A program made the position numbers and the translations under genes. A stretch of DNA of 64,000 nt. Origin: Helicobacter ganmani. Lineage in GTDB: Bacteria; Campylobacterota; Campylobacteria; Campylobacterales; Helicobacteraceae. Where the stretch lies: NCBI RefSeq assembly GCF_003364315.1, contig NZ_NXLS01000001.1:124001-188000 (forward strand), read 5' to 3'. The number at the start of each line of letters is the position of its first letter. Within the stretch, counting starts at the first letter, position 1. A model generated the notes under the pieces. The model worked only from the letters and a program-made list of their open reading frames with translations. It ran no database searches and was not told the origin of the DNA. Positions 28,153 through 39,073 of the stretch are shown piece by piece.

Positions 28153-28158
28153 AAATAA
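28153..28158 (-). promoter_or_regulatory. Putative -10 box of cas9
   Basis: On the minus strand TATAAC lies about 40 bases upstream of the cas9 ATG, in the 84-base gap to rpoD. No clear -35 box. Confidence 0.35.
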
Positions 28159-28197
28159 ATAATTTCAAATGACAAATTTTGCTTTCTAAATTGCAAA

Positions 28198-30069
28198 TCA
28201 ATCTTCAATATAATTCTTAAGCTTGCGCCCTACTTTTGGGTGTTTTAGTTTTTTAATTGCACTAGATTCTATTTGTCGGACACGCTCACGCGTTACATTG
28301 AGCTCTTTGCCAATCTCCTCTAATGTCCTATCAGATTCATCATCAAGCAATCCAAAGCGCATACGAATCACAGCCTTTTCGCGTTCATTGAGCTGGTCTA
28401 GCACATCATCAATCTGACTTTTTAAATCCTCTTTTAAGATATGGTCCATTGGTCCAACAGAACTTTTATCCTCTACAAAATCCCCAAATTTTCCATCTTC
28501 ACCATTTCCAATAGGTGCTTCTAAGCTAATAGGTTCTTTGGTGATTTTGATGACATTTTTTACCTTATCCACAGGCAGCCCCACACCCTCTGCAATTTTT
28601 TCCAAATCCGGCTCTTTACCCTCTTCTTGTAGAAATTTGCGCATAATTTTATTAATCCGATTAATTGTTTCAATCATATGAATTGGAATCCGAATCGTGC
28701 GTGCTTGGTCGGCAATGGCGCGGGAAATTGCCTGACGAATCCACCAAGTAGCATAAGTAGAGAATTTATAGCCTTTTTTATACTCAAACTTATCTACTGC
28801 TTTCATTAATCCAATGTTGCCCTCTTGAATCAAATCCAAAAATGGTAATCCGCGATTCGTATATCTTTTGGCAATGCTTACAACAAGGCGTAGATTGGAT
28901 TTTGCCATTTTTGCTTTTGCTTTATCGGCAATGTCTTTTCCGCGCTTGATTTGCTCTAAGATTTGCTTAAGTTTTTCTGGTTCTAAGTCAAAGCTCCCCT
29001 CACTTGCTGCTTTGGTTTGAAACAACTTTTTAATCTCCATATAAGTAGAAACCATCGTTGCTTCTGGCGCAGCAGCAGTAATGTCTGCTTTGCTCATTTC
29101 CGTAATATTATCCAAGATTCTTTTATGATTATTTAGCAAAATATCATTAAATAAAGGCAAGCGATATTCTAAACGTTTTAATTCCTTTTCAAAACCCTCA
29201 TCACTTTTAATTGTATTTTCCATTGCTTTGACAAGCTCATTAATTAACTTGCTTGTAGGTCCCAAGTCTAGCAGCTTTTCTTTCAAAAGCTGTTTTTTAT
29301 GCGCCAAAGTCAGCAAATACAACATATCCTCACAACTCTCATTGTCCTTTTCTTGTTCCCAAGTTTTCAGCCAATCTTTCTTTGCTTTTTCTAATGCCTT
29401 AAAGCTTATCAACACCTTTTCTACGCGTTTTTGGTCTTTTTTACTAATCGGTTTCTTGGAATCCTCACCTTTTTCATTTTCACTCTCCTCTTCCTCCTCC
29501 TCTTCCAAATCCTCTTCTTCGCCCTCCTCCTCGTCATCATCAAAACTTTTAAAAAGCTCTTTGACGCGTCTTTCACGATTGATTAAAGCTTCTTTGTAAT
29601 CCAAAATAAAATCAATCAAATAAGGCACAGAACAAATTGCGTCTAGGATAATATTTTCGCCTAGTTCAATGTTTTTACTAAGCTCCACTTCATCTTCACG
29701 TGTCAAAAGTGGAATCTGTCCCATTTCACGCAAATACATTCTAACAGGGCTATCACTGCGACTCCATTCAAGCAATTCACGCTCTTTCATAAAGTCAAAT
29801 TCATCTTCTAATTCTTCATCTAAAAGCCGTTTTTTATCCTCTTTGATTTTTCTTGCATCGTCTTGATTCAGAATTTTTGCTACTTCAGAAGCAGACATCA
29901 ATTTTCTATTGTATTTTTTTGCAAGCTCACTCACTCTTTTGGCTTGTGCAGCGGTAGGAAGTTTACCCAAAACCTGTGCAATTTTTTCATAAGAAACATA
30001 TTTAAACTCACTTTGAAACAATTCGTCTAATTGTTGATTGATATTTTTTGCAGACATAGAAAACTCCAA
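28198..30069 (-). CDS. rpoD: RNA polymerase sigma factor RpoD (sigma-70)
   Basis: Primary sigma factor. 623 residues with region 1.1 at the N-terminus, region 1.2 ([24 protein letters not shown]) and a long non-conserved insert containing a strongly acidic run (about 170-205). Region 2 is [24 protein letters not shown] and [15 protein letters not shown]; region 3 follows; region 4 is [19 protein letters not shown]. The second Met (MSAKNINQ) may be the real start. It sits just upstream of cas9, which has its own probable promoter. Confidence 0.96.
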   Translation of the reverse strand: MEFSMSAKNINQQLDELFQSEFKYVSYEKIAQVLGKLPTAAQAKRVSELAKKYNRKLMSASEVAKILNQDDARKIKEDKKRLLDEELEDEFDFMKERELLEWSRSDSPVRMYLREMGQIPLLTREDEVELSKNIELGENIILDAICSVPYLIDFILDYKEALINRERRVKELFKSFDDDEEEGEEEDLEEEEEEESENEKGEDSKKPISKKDQKRVEKVLISFKALEKAKKDWLKTWEQEKDNESCEDMLYLLTLAHKKQLLKEKLLDLGPTSKLINELVKAMENTIKSDEGFEKELKRLEYRLPLFNDILLNNHKRILDNITEMSKADITAAAPEATMVSTYMEIKKLFQTKAASEGSFDLEPEKLKQILEQIKRGKDIADKAKAKMAKSNLRLVVSIAKRYTNRGLPFLDLIQEGNIGLMKAVDKFEYKKGYKFSTYATWWIRQAISRAIADQARTIRIPIHMIETINRINKIMRKFLQEEGKEPDLEKIAEGVGLPVDKVKNVIKITKEPISLEAPIGNGEDGKFGDFVEDKSSVGPMDHILKEDLKSQIDDVLDQLNEREKAVIRMRFGLLDDESDRTLEEIGKELNVTRERVRQIESSAIKKLKHPKVGRKLKNYIED

Positions 30070-30232
30070 GAAGTAGATAAAACTTAATTTATTTTTAAGT
30101 TAATGAAAAAACATTAATTATATCTAAAATTTATAAATTTAATCTTAAAAAATAATAGAGATTCTAACATAAATGCAAGAATCAATTCAAAATACTTTAA
30201 TAATACTAAATTAGGAATCTAAAAGCTTTAAA

Positions 30233-31018
30233 TTAAGAACGAAATCTCCAACATTCTTTAATTTCTTTTAAATATTTTTTATCCACTTCGGCAATCAGTA
30301 ATTCCTCGCGGTCACCTAAGCAATCTATCACTTCCCCATTAGGACAGACAAACAAAGAATCTCCATAAAAATTCCACAATGTCTTTGTCGGTGCGTCCTC
30401 ATATTGCCCAATTCTGTTTGCACGCAATACATAACAACTATTCAAAAAAGCCCTCATTTTTATAATACTACGCCAACGCAAAGAGGAATCAAAGGTGGAA
30501 GCACTCGGGAGCAATACACAATCTACATTCTCATTTTTAAATTTTAACCAAAACTCATCAAAATGCAATTCATAACCAAAAAGCACAGAAAATTTAATTC
30601 CACCCACGCTAAAAATCGGAGGGATTCTAAGGATTTTTGGAGAAGTATTGGCAAAAAATTTCTCTTCATTCCAATGCTCATAAGGCATGAGTTTCTGTGC
30701 TCTATAACGCAAAGCCTTGCCCTTATTAATGATTAGAATCGTTTTATAAAGTTTGCGGGAAACCACTTCTAAAATAGGTGTTACAATGATGATTCCATAT
30801 TTGCTAGAAAGCTGCAACAAATTTTCATTTTCTTTGTTGATTTGTTCTAACCATTGTGATTTTTTATGTCTTTTAGATTCCAAATTTTTAAAAAACGGAT
30901 TAAGTAAATATTCTCCAAAAAGAATAATTTTAGCCTTTGCTTCCACAGCCGTCTTAAGATAAGATTCTATCTCACTTTGACTTTTATTATTTGAAAGTTG
31001 TAGAGCAGCGATTTTCAT
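30233..31018 (-). CDS. Nitrilase-superfamily protein lacking the catalytic Cys
   Basis: 261 residues of the carbon-nitrogen hydrolase fold, which normally hydrolyses amides or nitriles with a Glu-Lys-Cys triad. The Glu is present in ILFGEYLLNPF, and the Lys in RAQKLMPYEHW. The strand that should read CYE/CYD reads VLFGYELHFDEF, with Gly148 in place of the nucleophile, so the family's usual chemistry is unlikely. Start ATG at 31018 overlaps the xseB stop by four bases and has AAAGGA upstream; a longer frame from 31057 would run into xseB. It could be a non-catalytic binding protein or a decayed enzyme. Confidence 0.75.
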   Translation of the reverse strand: MKIAALQLSNNKSQSEIESYLKTAVEAKAKIILFGEYLLNPFFKNLESKRHKKSQWLEQINKENENLLQLSSKYGIIIVTPILEVVSRKLYKTILIINKGKALRYRAQKLMPYEHWNEEKFFANTSPKILRIPPIFSVGGIKFSVLFGYELHFDEFWLKFKNENVDCVLLPSASTFDSSLRWRSIIKMRAFLNSCYVLRANRIGQYEDAPTKTLWNFYGDSLFVCPNGEVIDCLGDREELLIAEVDKKYLKEIKECWRFRS

Positions 31019-31260
31019 TGGTTTTCCTTTTTGTATTGCATTTTGAGTTCTTCGCATTGTAATTGCGCATCTTCCAAGATTCTTTGTGCTTTTTGTAGAT
31101 TTTCCATACCCTCTTTATAGAACGCTAAACCCTCATTAAGAGTAAGTTCTTCCTCCTCTAATTTTTCTAAGCATTTTGAAATTATACTGAGATAATCTTC
31201 AAAGTTCATTTCCTGATTTTTCATTGCTTTTTGTTTATTTTTTTGCATTTCTTCTCTCAT
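31015..31260 (-). CDS. xseB: Exodeoxyribonuclease VII small subunit
   Basis: Small helical subunit that binds XseA in exonuclease VII, which degrades single-stranded DNA. 81 residues; the core NFEDYLSIISKCLEKLEEEELTLNEGLAFYKEGM is the family signature (two helices), with a short Lys-rich N-terminal addition. A later Met (MNFEDY) is another possible start. It overlaps pflA upstream by four bases and the nitrilase-like gene downstream by four, so all three form one transcription unit. Confidence 0.88.
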   Translation of the reverse strand: MREEMQKNKQKAMKNQEMNFEDYLSIISKCLEKLEEEELTLNEGLAFYKEGMENLQKAQRILEDAQLQCEELKMQYKKENQ

Positions 31261-33671
31261 GGTTGTCCTTGAGTTTGGGATACATTTTGAGTTTCCAATA
31301 AATTTTTAGCATCTATACAGAGATTTTTCCAAGGCGATTCTGCTTGGACAGCCTCGCAACGATTATAAGATTCTATTGCGGCATTTTTATTACCCAATTT
31401 GTCGTTTAAGTAACCTTGTAAATAATAAATTTGAATCTGCTCATTTCCTGAATTAGCACGAGATTCTACATTTTTGAGCAAATCTAAGGATTCTTGAAAT
31501 TTACCTTCACGATTGAGAGCCTCTATCATACCCAATTCAACCCAAGGGGAATATTCAAAACGTTCATATCGCTTTTGGAGAGCCATCAGTTTGCCTGCAT
31601 ACACTTTAATTGCTGTATCGTCTTTGTTTGCAAGAGATCTTTGCAAAGCTTCTTTATAAACCTCAATCATTGGATTGCTATCTTTTAATTTATCTTCCAA
31701 CATAGGTAAAATCTTAAACGCTTCCTCCCACCTTCCTTGCTTACTCAAAGACATAAACAATATCCAAGCACTATCGTTGTATGCGGGATTACTTAACAAG
31801 CTCAAGGTATCCCTTGCGGCAAGAGCTGCTTTGGGATAATCTTGCATTTCATACTCTACCCACGCCAAACGATAGAGCCAATCCTCTTTATCCGTAGCTG
31901 TTTTGGCATTTTGGGATTCTATTTGAGCAATTTTTTGTGCCGCATTGTATTGTTTATTTTCTCTCAAACAATCCAACATTTGCAACTTTTCATTGCTTTG
32001 CAATGGAATCCTCTCGGCATACAAGCTACCATAATACGCTGCTTCTTTACAATTTTGTGCCTTTAAAGAATCTCTCGTCAATGCACTAAGCGCATTCAAT
32101 AAAACAGCGGGGTTCTCTCCTAATTGACGCTCTAACTCCTCTCTTAAAGCAAAGATTTCTTGATAATTCCCTGTTTCATACAAGGTTTCAGCTTTTTTCT
32201 CTAATGCCATTTTGGCTTCTTCTTTGCCTTGATAATTTTCCATTACATAATCATAATGTTCTAATCGTTTTGTCGCATTATCCTCATTATAATTCAACAA
32301 CAAATTATCGTCCAAATTTTTTACTTCGCGTCGTTCCGCTTCACTTTCTGTTTCTTTAAGTAAAAGTTGATAATATTGGTGTGCTTTTTTAAGATTTCCT
32401 GCTTTGTCAAACCATATTGCCATACTTTTAAGGAGTGGCAAATACAATGGGTCATCTTTATCCTCCAAAGCCTCAAACATTACTTCTGCCACTTGCGAAG
32501 GCACATCTACAATTCCAACTTCTGCCCAACCTTGTAACAAATTATAATACTTTGGAATGTCTTTAAGAAAATATTTTGGATTCGCGTCTAGGACACTTTT
32601 AAGATGCCTTTGTGCCTCTGTTTTGTTTTCTGCTTTGCGATAATAATCCCCAAGCAAAATAGATGCTAAAGAAGCGATTTCTAAATCTGTCGTTTCATTT
32701 AAAGTAGATTCATACATATTTAAAACAACTTTGCGGTCCCCCCTAATATAAAGATTCTCTCCATAATCAAGTCGCGCAAGAAGCTCGTATTTATCACCCT
32801 TATACTCGCTAAAAAGCCTATCATAATAGTATTTTGCCTCTTCAAAAAAGTTCATTTTAGCATAAGTTTTTGCCAATATAAATAAGATTTGTGGCACATG
32901 AACATCTGTTGGATAAGCTTCTAGCCAAGCTTTAGCTAGTATCATTGTATCTTCGTAATCTTCCTCTTTACCCAAGCTATCCAATGCAGCAATTTTAAAA
33001 TATAAAATATCACGTTTAAAGATTGTATCAGGATAAAGAGCAAGCATTTCTTCTATTGCATTCAAAGCTTCAGTATAGGATTCTTCAGCAATTAAGGATT
33101 GTATGTGCAAGAAAGAATCCTTGTCCGCTCCAACTTCATTATTCATTGGGCGCATTTGCACATCTAATGCCCCCACTCTCGGTAAATGTTCCTCAAAGAA
33201 AATAGGAAAATTCAATCCATTGCTTGGCTGGTCGTTTAAAAATGGAATCTTATTTTCATAACCTAAAATTTGCCAACGTTTGGATTTTTCGTTGTGTTCT
33301 TGCGGGATAGGCTGATTAGAGATAAGGCTAAATTCTGTATTATAAAGTTTAATTTTTTTGCCATTTTTTGGTTTGATTTTCAAAAAGAATCTCTGCGTAT
33401 TATCCTCAAGACTTTCTGGCACGATAGAAAAAAATAAAGTCTCACTGCGTTGAAAACGCGATAATAAAGGGGAATCAAATCCGCAAATAATCTCACTGAC
33501 TTCAGACGCTCTATCATAGGATTCCACACAAGCAAACGGAACATTGTCTATTAGGTTTAAAACAGCAAAGTTTCTATTCTCTTCTCTACCGCTATTGATA
33601 TAAAACTCTAATCCAAAAAAAGAATTTGCTATAAACAACAATAAAAATACTAAGTGATTCTTGTTTTTCAT
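31257..33671 (-). CDS. pflA: Paralysed flagella protein PflA, TPR-repeat periplasmic motor component
   Basis: 804 residues: a signal peptide (KNKNHLVFLLLFIANSFFG), a beta-rich N-terminal domain (about 20-170), then about 600 residues of tetratricopeptide-like helical pairs (for example SYTEALNAIEEMLALYPD, FFEEAKYYYDRLFSEYKGD, NLKKAHQYYQLLLKET). Length, signal and repeats match PflA of Helicobacter and Campylobacter, a periplasmic scaffold of the flagellar motor disks needed for rotation but not for filament assembly. Identification is from architecture and memory of the family, not a search. Confidence 0.8.
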   Translation of the reverse strand: MKNKNHLVFLLLFIANSFFGLEFYINSGREENRNFAVLNLIDNVPFACVESYDRASEVSEIICGFDSPLLSRFQRSETLFFSIVPESLEDNTQRFFLKIKPKNGKKIKLYNTEFSLISNQPIPQEHNEKSKRWQILGYENKIPFLNDQPSNGLNFPIFFEEHLPRVGALDVQMRPMNNEVGADKDSFLHIQSLIAEESYTEALNAIEEMLALYPDTIFKRDILYFKIAALDSLGKEEDYEDTMILAKAWLEAYPTDVHVPQILFILAKTYAKMNFFEEAKYYYDRLFSEYKGDKYELLARLDYGENLYIRGDRKVVLNMYESTLNETTDLEIASLASILLGDYYRKAENKTEAQRHLKSVLDANPKYFLKDIPKYYNLLQGWAEVGIVDVPSQVAEVMFEALEDKDDPLYLPLLKSMAIWFDKAGNLKKAHQYYQLLLKETESEAERREVKNLDDNLLLNYNEDNATKRLEHYDYVMENYQGKEEAKMALEKKAETLYETGNYQEIFALREELERQLGENPAVLLNALSALTRDSLKAQNCKEAAYYGSLYAERIPLQSNEKLQMLDCLRENKQYNAAQKIAQIESQNAKTATDKEDWLYRLAWVEYEMQDYPKAALAARDTLSLLSNPAYNDSAWILFMSLSKQGRWEEAFKILPMLEDKLKDSNPMIEVYKEALQRSLANKDDTAIKVYAGKLMALQKRYERFEYSPWVELGMIEALNREGKFQESLDLLKNVESRANSGNEQIQIYYLQGYLNDKLGNKNAAIESYNRCEAVQAESPWKNLCIDAKNLLETQNVSQTQGQP

Positions 33672-33725
33672 AGATTTCCAAATTTTAAATACGAAATTAT
33701 ACTTTCTTTTCTTTGAAATTTGCTT

Positions 33726-34895
33726 TTAGTCTTTTGAAGCTGCAATAAATTCAAAATAAGTTATCTCTGCACGCGCTAAAATGCGCATAGGAGGTCCCCA
33801 AAATCCCGTGCCACGATTAACGTAAATCTGCGTTGTTAGGCTGTGCTGATACCAACCTGCTAAATAAGGTTGGTCTAGCTTTACAAGGAATTGAAAGGGG
33901 AAAATTTGTCCTCCGTGCGTGTGTCCGCTCAAAATTAAATCCACTTGATGTTCTTCTCTCACCTCAAGGGCAAATTTTGGCTGATGCGCTAATAAAATTA
34001 AGGGTTGGGATTCTGCCCTATTTTGCAAAGCTTGTTCCAAATTTGGCTCTAAAACGCCTATTCTGCGACCAAACAAATCATACACTCCCGCCAAATTTAA
34101 CACTACTTCCTTTTGTCCGTTGATACTTTTCATTAATTGCACGCATTCATTTTCCAATGTCTTAATTCCAATGGCTTTTAAACTTTCAAGTAAGGGTTGG
34201 ATATTGTGGAAATATTCGTGATTCCCTGTTACAAAATATACACCCAAAGGAGCTTGAAACTTACCAAGCTCTGCAATAGTTTTATGCACTCGTCCTACTT
34301 CTGTGTCTATAATATCACCGGTTAGCACGATAAAATCCGGCTTTAGCGCATTGGTTTGATTCACAATTTGGCGTACAACATTTTCTTCAATCAATCCTCC
34401 AATATGCAAGTCGCTGATTTGCACCGCACTCATTGGTGTTTTAAGATTCTTTAATGAAATCTTAATGCGCTCTATTTTGGGAGATAATCTTCCCTCCACC
34501 AATCCCGTGCCTAGATAACCTAACGCAAAGATTCCGCTTGTGGCATTTAAAGTCCTTTGAAAGAATCCTCTGCGCTCTTGAGAGAATTTTGGAAAAAACC
34601 AAATTATAAGACGCAACAATAATGCAAGAAATTGATAAACTAACATTGCGACAAATAATACAAATCCTATACCAATGGATAAAGAAGCTAAAAAATATAT
34701 ACTTTGTGGAAAATCTACACAATAACGCGCCACAAAATAAACCACAACCCCAAAAAAATTAAAAATCAAAAAAGTTTTTAATACCAAAAGTGGAATCTTT
34801 AATTTAATGATTTTCTTAATAAAGAAAAAATAGATGCTTAAATGAAAAATAAAAAATACAAGCAAAGCCAAAAAAGGAAAAAGATTTTTTAGCAT
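33726..34895 (-). CDS. Membrane-anchored metallophosphoesterase (YaeI-like)
   Basis: 389 residues. The first about 140 contain several membrane spans, followed by a calcineurin-like phosphoesterase domain facing the cytoplasm or periplasm. Metal-binding motifs are all present: ISDLHIGG, LTGDIIDT, VTGNHEYFHN and LSGHTHGGQIFPF. Relatives in other bacteria act on UDP-diacylglucosamine or phosphodiesters; the substrate here is unknown. The gene ends with a soluble C-terminus (GTGFWGPPMRILARAEI), which is typical of the YaeI group. Confidence 0.85.
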   Translation of the reverse strand: MLKNLFPFLALLVFFIFHLSIYFFFIKKIIKLKIPLLVLKTFLIFNFFGVVVYFVARYCVDFPQSIYFLASLSIGIGFVLFVAMLVYQFLALLLRLIIWFFPKFSQERRGFFQRTLNATSGIFALGYLGTGLVEGRLSPKIERIKISLKNLKTPMSAVQISDLHIGGLIEENVVRQIVNQTNALKPDFIVLTGDIIDTEVGRVHKTIAELGKFQAPLGVYFVTGNHEYFHNIQPLLESLKAIGIKTLENECVQLMKSINGQKEVVLNLAGVYDLFGRRIGVLEPNLEQALQNRAESQPLILLAHQPKFALEVREEHQVDLILSGHTHGGQIFPFQFLVKLDQPYLAGWYQHSLTTQIYVNRGTGFWGPPMRILARAEITYFEFIAASKD

Positions 34896-34939
34896 ATAAA
34901 AACTCCTTGAGGCTTCATTTATTTTTTAAAAAAATAAAC

Positions 34940-35593
34940 CTATCCATCTAATTTGCGTGTCAAAAACCATAAAATTAAAACAGCTTGTAAGCCACAAATT
35001 AAAAATGCGCAATAAAGGAGAATTTGAAGATAAAATTGCGATTCTTTGATGATATTTTGTGCATAAAACTGCTGGCTTAATGTTGCAAGCTCTAAGCTCG
35101 CAAGCAATCCGTTATCCTCTTCTAGTTGTTGCAAAAGTTCTTGATTAATGCGAAAGGCTTCTTGTGTAGTTTGCAAGAAAAATATTTTATTTGCATTATT
35201 CAAAAATTCTTCCATTTTAAACTTCAAATTTCCATCGCCAAAATAGATTTCATCTAAAGTAGAAGCTTTTTTATTGCCAATAATTGTAGAAATTACAAAA
35301 TTTTGCAAAATCATATGAATAGAATTTAGCTGATTAATACAACTGCGAAGTTCTGTTAGGCTTTCGGGATTATTGCGATTCAAAATACGATTCGTAACAA
35401 CAATTTGAGATAAAAAAACGATTCTTTGAGCAAGCAAACGTTGCTTGCCACTAATATTCACATAATAAAGTAAAGCGTCTTGTTTTTGCAATCCTCGTTT
35501 GTTAATTTGTGCATAAAAAATGATTCCGACACACAAGAGGATACACAATAAAGATTCTAAAATGATGATTTTTTTACCTTTGAAAAAATGCAA
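34940..35593 (-). CDS. Stand-alone PilJ-type sensor domain protein
   Basis: 217 residues: an N-terminal membrane span (about 8-27), an all-helical extracytoplasmic domain, and a second span (about 188-211), ending six residues later (TRKLDG). The segment NISGKQRLLAQRIV matches the conserved helix of the PilJ/NarX-type ligand-binding domain (I.L.G.QRMLSQRM). There is no HAMP, signalling, kinase or cyclase domain after the second span, so an output partner would be needed, or it is a remnant of a chemoreceptor. Function unknown. Confidence 0.65.
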   Translation of the reverse strand: MHFFKGKKIIILESLLCILLCVGIIFYAQINKRGLQKQDALLYYVNISGKQRLLAQRIVFLSQIVVTNRILNRNNPESLTELRSCINQLNSIHMILQNFVISTIIGNKKASTLDEIYFGDGNLKFKMEEFLNNANKIFFLQTTQEAFRINQELLQQLEEDNGLLASLELATLSQQFYAQNIIKESQFYLQILLYCAFLICGLQAVLILWFLTRKLDG

Positions 35594-35658
35594 TGCTTTA
35601 CCTTATAAATTATTGGTGTATTGTATCAATCTTGATAAAAATTAGCAATAAATTGTGC

Positions 35659-35664
35659 TAAAAT
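35659..35664 (+). promoter_or_regulatory. Extended -10 promoter of lipoprotein gene
   Basis: TGCTAAAAT about 43 bases before the lipoprotein start codon; it lies in the short divergent gap shared with the PilJ-type gene. Confidence 0.4.
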
Positions 35665-35707
35665 TAACCTTTCAAATTCACCGATTCCCATTATTCAAGG
35701 AGTATCT

Positions 35708-36337
35708 ATGTTCTCTCTAAAAGCACTAAGCCCAAATCTAATACAAAAAAGTTGTTTTCTGACTTTTAGCGCATTGCTTTTAGGCGCGTGTGCGCAAAAG
35801 TTTAATGATTTGCCCAATACACGTGTTTTAAAAACTTGCCAAGAACCCATTGCGAGCTATCATCTAATGGGTTTAAAAAGTGGTGATTATAATGACCTTA
35901 CGATTCCTAATACGCAGGTGCAACAAATGGTAGAAAAATCACTTGCGCAGAGTGGTTGCTTTATTCAATCTGAACAAATTAGCGCAGAAACAACCAATAC
36001 ACAAAAGAATCATTATCAATTAGAAGTAGTCTTTGGCAATATCAATACACAGACTAAACAAGGCGGTTTTTGGAGTTCGCAAACAAGCGACCAAGCTGTT
36101 TTTGAAGTTCAACTTAATTTCCATAGAACCAATGAAGTGAGAATCTTTCGTGGAAAATCAAGCATTCAAAATCAAAATAGTCAATATTTAGTCATTTTTG
36201 GAGAGAAATCCAAACTCAATCCCAACCAAATCCAAATTACTATTCAAAATGCAATTAATTCCGCCATTAATGAAGCAACACGCAATTTAATTCAAGAAGT
36301 CCAAAACAAAGATTCTACAAATTATTCCAATTTTTAA
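35708..36337 (+). CDS. Putative outer-membrane lipoprotein of unknown function
   Basis: 209 residues with a signal peptide ending in a lipobox, FSALLLGACAQ, so Cys is expected to be lipidated. The mature part has a beta-strand-rich middle (HYQLEVVFGNINTQTKQGGF, AVFEVQLNFHRTNEVRIFRG) and a C-terminal helix. I recognise no family. It is transcribed alone, faces alaS tail to tail, and ends before a hairpin terminator. An AAGGAG site precedes the ATG. Confidence 0.75.
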   Translation: MFSLKALSPNLIQKSCFLTFSALLLGACAQKFNDLPNTRVLKTCQEPIASYHLMGLKSGDYNDLTIPNTQVQQMVEKSLAQSGCFIQSEQISAETTNTQKNHYQLEVVFGNINTQTKQGGFWSSQTSDQAVFEVQLNFHRTNEVRIFRGKSSIQNQNSQYLVIFGEKSKLNPNQIQITIQNAINSAINEATRNLIQEVQNKDSTNYSNF

Positions 36338-36360
36338 ATTCTAAGCTTCACGCTTAGAAT
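36338..36360. terminator. Bidirectional hairpin between lipoprotein gene and alaS
   Basis: ATTCTAAGC-TTCAC-GCTTAGAAT: perfect 9-base stem between convergent genes. On the minus strand it is followed by TTTAAAAATT, giving a modest U-rich tail. Confidence 0.55.
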
Positions 36361-36382
36361 GAATTTCAATGTTTTTTTGACG

Positions 36383-38977
36383 CTACTTCAATGCCTCTTT
36401 GGCGATTTCTTTTGCGCGTTGCAAAGCTTGTGGAATCTTAAGTTTATCTTTGCCACCTGCGGTTGCAAAATCCTCGCGTCCGCCCCCATTCCCTCCTAAA
36501 ATCTGAGCAATCTCTTTTACCCAAGCTCCAGCCTTTAAATCCACGCCTTTTACACCTGCAGTAATTCCAATTTTATCTTTTTGCTCCTCTGTTGAAAGCA
36601 AAAGAATTGCTACTTTCTCATTTTCGTTTTTGGCATTATCTACAAGCTTTTTTGCCTCACTTGCCTCAATCTCTTTTAACTCCAACACAATAAGTTTTGT
36701 TCCATTGATAATTTCTGATTTCATTGCCTTTAGGCTGTTTGGGAATTTGTTTGCTTTATTTTTCAATTCACGCACTTGCTCTTTTAGCTTGTCAATCCCT
36801 TGCAAAAGATTCTGTGCTTTTAAGTTTTCCTTTGCTTTTTCTATGTCGTCAAGTGCATTTTTGCCCAATTCATAGGCTGCCTTACCGCATACCGCTTCAA
36901 TCCTACGCACGCCACTACTTACTCCGGATTCCTTAACGATGTAAAAACTTCCAATAAATGCAGTATTTGGCACATGGATTCCACCACACAACTCTATGGA
37001 ATCGCCAAAACTAATCACTCTCACTTCGGTTCCATATTTCTCACCAAAAAGTGCCATAGCTCCTTTTGCTTTCGCACTTTGTATATCCATTTGTTCACAG
37101 ATTTGCGGATACGAACTTAGAATCTGTGCATTTACATTCTGCTCAATCTTTTCCAATTCCTCTTTATTTAGGCTTTGCGAATGGCTAAAGTCAAAACGCA
37201 AACGATTGGATTCTACAAGGCTACCTGCTTGTGTAATATGTTCTCCCAAAATCTCTCGCAAGGCTTTGTGCAACAAATGCGTCGCGCTATGATGTTTAGC
37301 GATTTCTAAGCGGATAGAATCCACAATTGCAAGCACTCCTTCTTTCAGTCTCAAATCCTGCACCGCCTTGACTTGGCTAATGTTTAAACCAAAATATTTT
37401 TTAGTGTCTAATATCTCTGCAATTTTGTCATTATTATGCATTAGCACACCTTTATCTCCCATAGGACCACCGGATTCTGGATAAAAGGGCGTCCTATCAA
37501 GCAAGATAAAGCCCATTTCGTCTTTTTTGATACTTTCTACGCGTTGCAAATTTGCGTCCAAAAGTGCGAGAATTCGGCTTTGGGCTTCTGTCTTTTCATA
37601 TCCAACAAACTCATTAACTCCAAATTCGCTTAATAATAGTTTAAAATCTCCCTCTTTTACACTATCTCCGCTCCCTTTCCAATTTGCCTTTGCCTGTTCC
37701 TTTTGGGCTTTCATACAGATTTCAAAACTATCCACATCTACGCCAAAGCCATTTTCACGCAACATATCTTGCGTCAAATCAAGCGGAAAGCCATAAGTAT
37801 CATAGAGTTTAAATGCCACTTCACCGCTAAAGAGCTGATTTGGCTTTTCGTCTTTTAATTTTTCTAACTCTTTATTAAAAAGATTCATACCATTTTCAAT
37901 CGTTTCAAAGAATCTTAACTCCTCTGCCTTGCATTGTTGCATAACAGCTTGTTGTTTTTCCAACAAATAACGATAATGCGCCCCCATATTCTCACACACG
38001 CAACCTACTACTTGATAAACAAAAGGTTCTCTAAGCCCTAATAAATAGCCGTGTCTAATCGCCCTGCGCAAGATTCTGCGCAAGACATATCCCCTACCCT
38101 CTTTGTCAAAATTCACACCTTGTGCAAGTAAAAATGCTACACTTCTTGCGTGGTCTGCAATCACGCGAAAACTTGCACCACTTTCATATATATAAGTTTG
38201 TCGGGTAATCTCTTCTACTTTGGCAATTAAGGGCATAAAAAGCGAGGAATCAAAATTGCTATGTTTGCCCTCTAGCAATGCAACCACACGCTCTAACCCC
38301 ATACCTGTATCAATGCTAGGCTTAGGCAAAGGCTTAAGATTCCCCTCTTTGTCGCGTTCAAATTGCATAAAAACAAGATTCCAAATCTCTAAGAATCTAT
38401 CGCCATCTCCGCCGAAATAATCCTCTGGTCCATTGAAAAACTCTGCACCTTGATCTACAAAAATCTCACTACAAGGTCCGCATGGTCCCACATCGCCCAT
38501 TTGCCAAAAATTATCTTTATTCCCCATTCTCTTAATGCGCGCAGTATCAATATGCTTGCTCCATAGCTCAAACGCTTCCTCATCACTTTCGTGGATTGTT
38601 ACATACAAGACACTTTTATCAAATCCCAAAACTTCTGTAACAAATTCCCACGCATACGCAATGGCTTCCTTTTTGAAATATGCCCCAAAGCTGAAATTTC
38701 CAAGCATTTCAAAAAGCGTGTGGTGCCGCGCGGTGTAACCGACATTTTCTAAATCATTGTGCTTACCACCTGCGCGAATACAAGTCTGCGCACTTGTTGC
38801 GATATTGGGAGATGGAATCGGGATTCTACCAGTAAAAATATCTTTAAACTGCACCATTCCTGCATTGGTAAATAATAATGTAGGGTCATCAGGCACTAAA
38901 GGCATAGAATCATATACTTTATGCCCTTTGCCTGCAAAATATTCTAAAAATAAGGCTCTTACATCTTTTTCTTTCAT
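36383..38977 (-). CDS. alaS: Alanine--tRNA ligase
   Basis: Charges tRNA-Ala. 864 residues from the ATG at 38977. The class II catalytic core opens [24 protein letters not shown] and has [15 protein letters not shown] and WNLVFMQF. The editing domain has [16 protein letters not shown] with the zinc His pair and [13 protein letters not shown]. The C-terminal DHHA1 domain ends with [15 protein letters not shown] longer frame beginning at 39019 would add 14 residues not seen in AlaS, so the internal Met is preferred. Confidence 0.97.
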   Translation of the reverse strand: MKEKDVRALFLEYFAGKGHKVYDSMPLVPDDPTLLFTNAGMVQFKDIFTGRIPIPSPNIATSAQTCIRAGGKHNDLENVGYTARHHTLFEMLGNFSFGAYFKKEAIAYAWEFVTEVLGFDKSVLYVTIHESDEEAFELWSKHIDTARIKRMGNKDNFWQMGDVGPCGPCSEIFVDQGAEFFNGPEDYFGGDGDRFLEIWNLVFMQFERDKEGNLKPLPKPSIDTGMGLERVVALLEGKHSNFDSSLFMPLIAKVEEITRQTYIYESGASFRVIADHARSVAFLLAQGVNFDKEGRGYVLRRILRRAIRHGYLLGLREPFVYQVVGCVCENMGAHYRYLLEKQQAVMQQCKAEELRFFETIENGMNLFNKELEKLKDEKPNQLFSGEVAFKLYDTYGFPLDLTQDMLRENGFGVDVDSFEICMKAQKEQAKANWKGSGDSVKEGDFKLLLSEFGVNEFVGYEKTEAQSRILALLDANLQRVESIKKDEMGFILLDRTPFYPESGGPMGDKGVLMHNNDKIAEILDTKKYFGLNISQVKAVQDLRLKEGVLAIVDSIRLEIAKHHSATHLLHKALREILGEHITQAGSLVESNRLRFDFSHSQSLNKEELEKIEQNVNAQILSSYPQICEQMDIQSAKAKGAMALFGEKYGTEVRVISFGDSIELCGGIHVPNTAFIGSFYIVKESGVSSGVRRIEAVCGKAAYELGKNALDDIEKAKENLKAQNLLQGIDKLKEQVRELKNKANKFPNSLKAMKSEIINGTKLIVLELKEIEASEAKKLVDNAKNENEKVAILLLSTEEQKDKIGITAGVKGVDLKAGAWVKEIAQILGGNGGGREDFATAGGKDKLKIPQALQRAKEIAKEALK

Positions 38978-39073
38978 TTTTAACCTCAAAATTTTTTGAC
39001 AAATTCTACTTTTTTTCAATTGAAATCTTGCTTTGATAAGTTTTACAAGAAAAGATTAAAAAGGAGTAGTATA

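Noticed and set aside
28181-28192. Twelve bases (GCTTTCTAAATT) shared with the CRISPR repeat, in the gap upstream of cas9
   Set aside because: Could be a decoy or regulatory pairing site for tracrRNA, but 12 AT-rich bases can match by chance and the flanks differ.
29228-29599. Serine-rich 123-residue frame opposite rpoD
   Set aside because: Mirror of the acidic codons of rpoD; no start signal and no known family.
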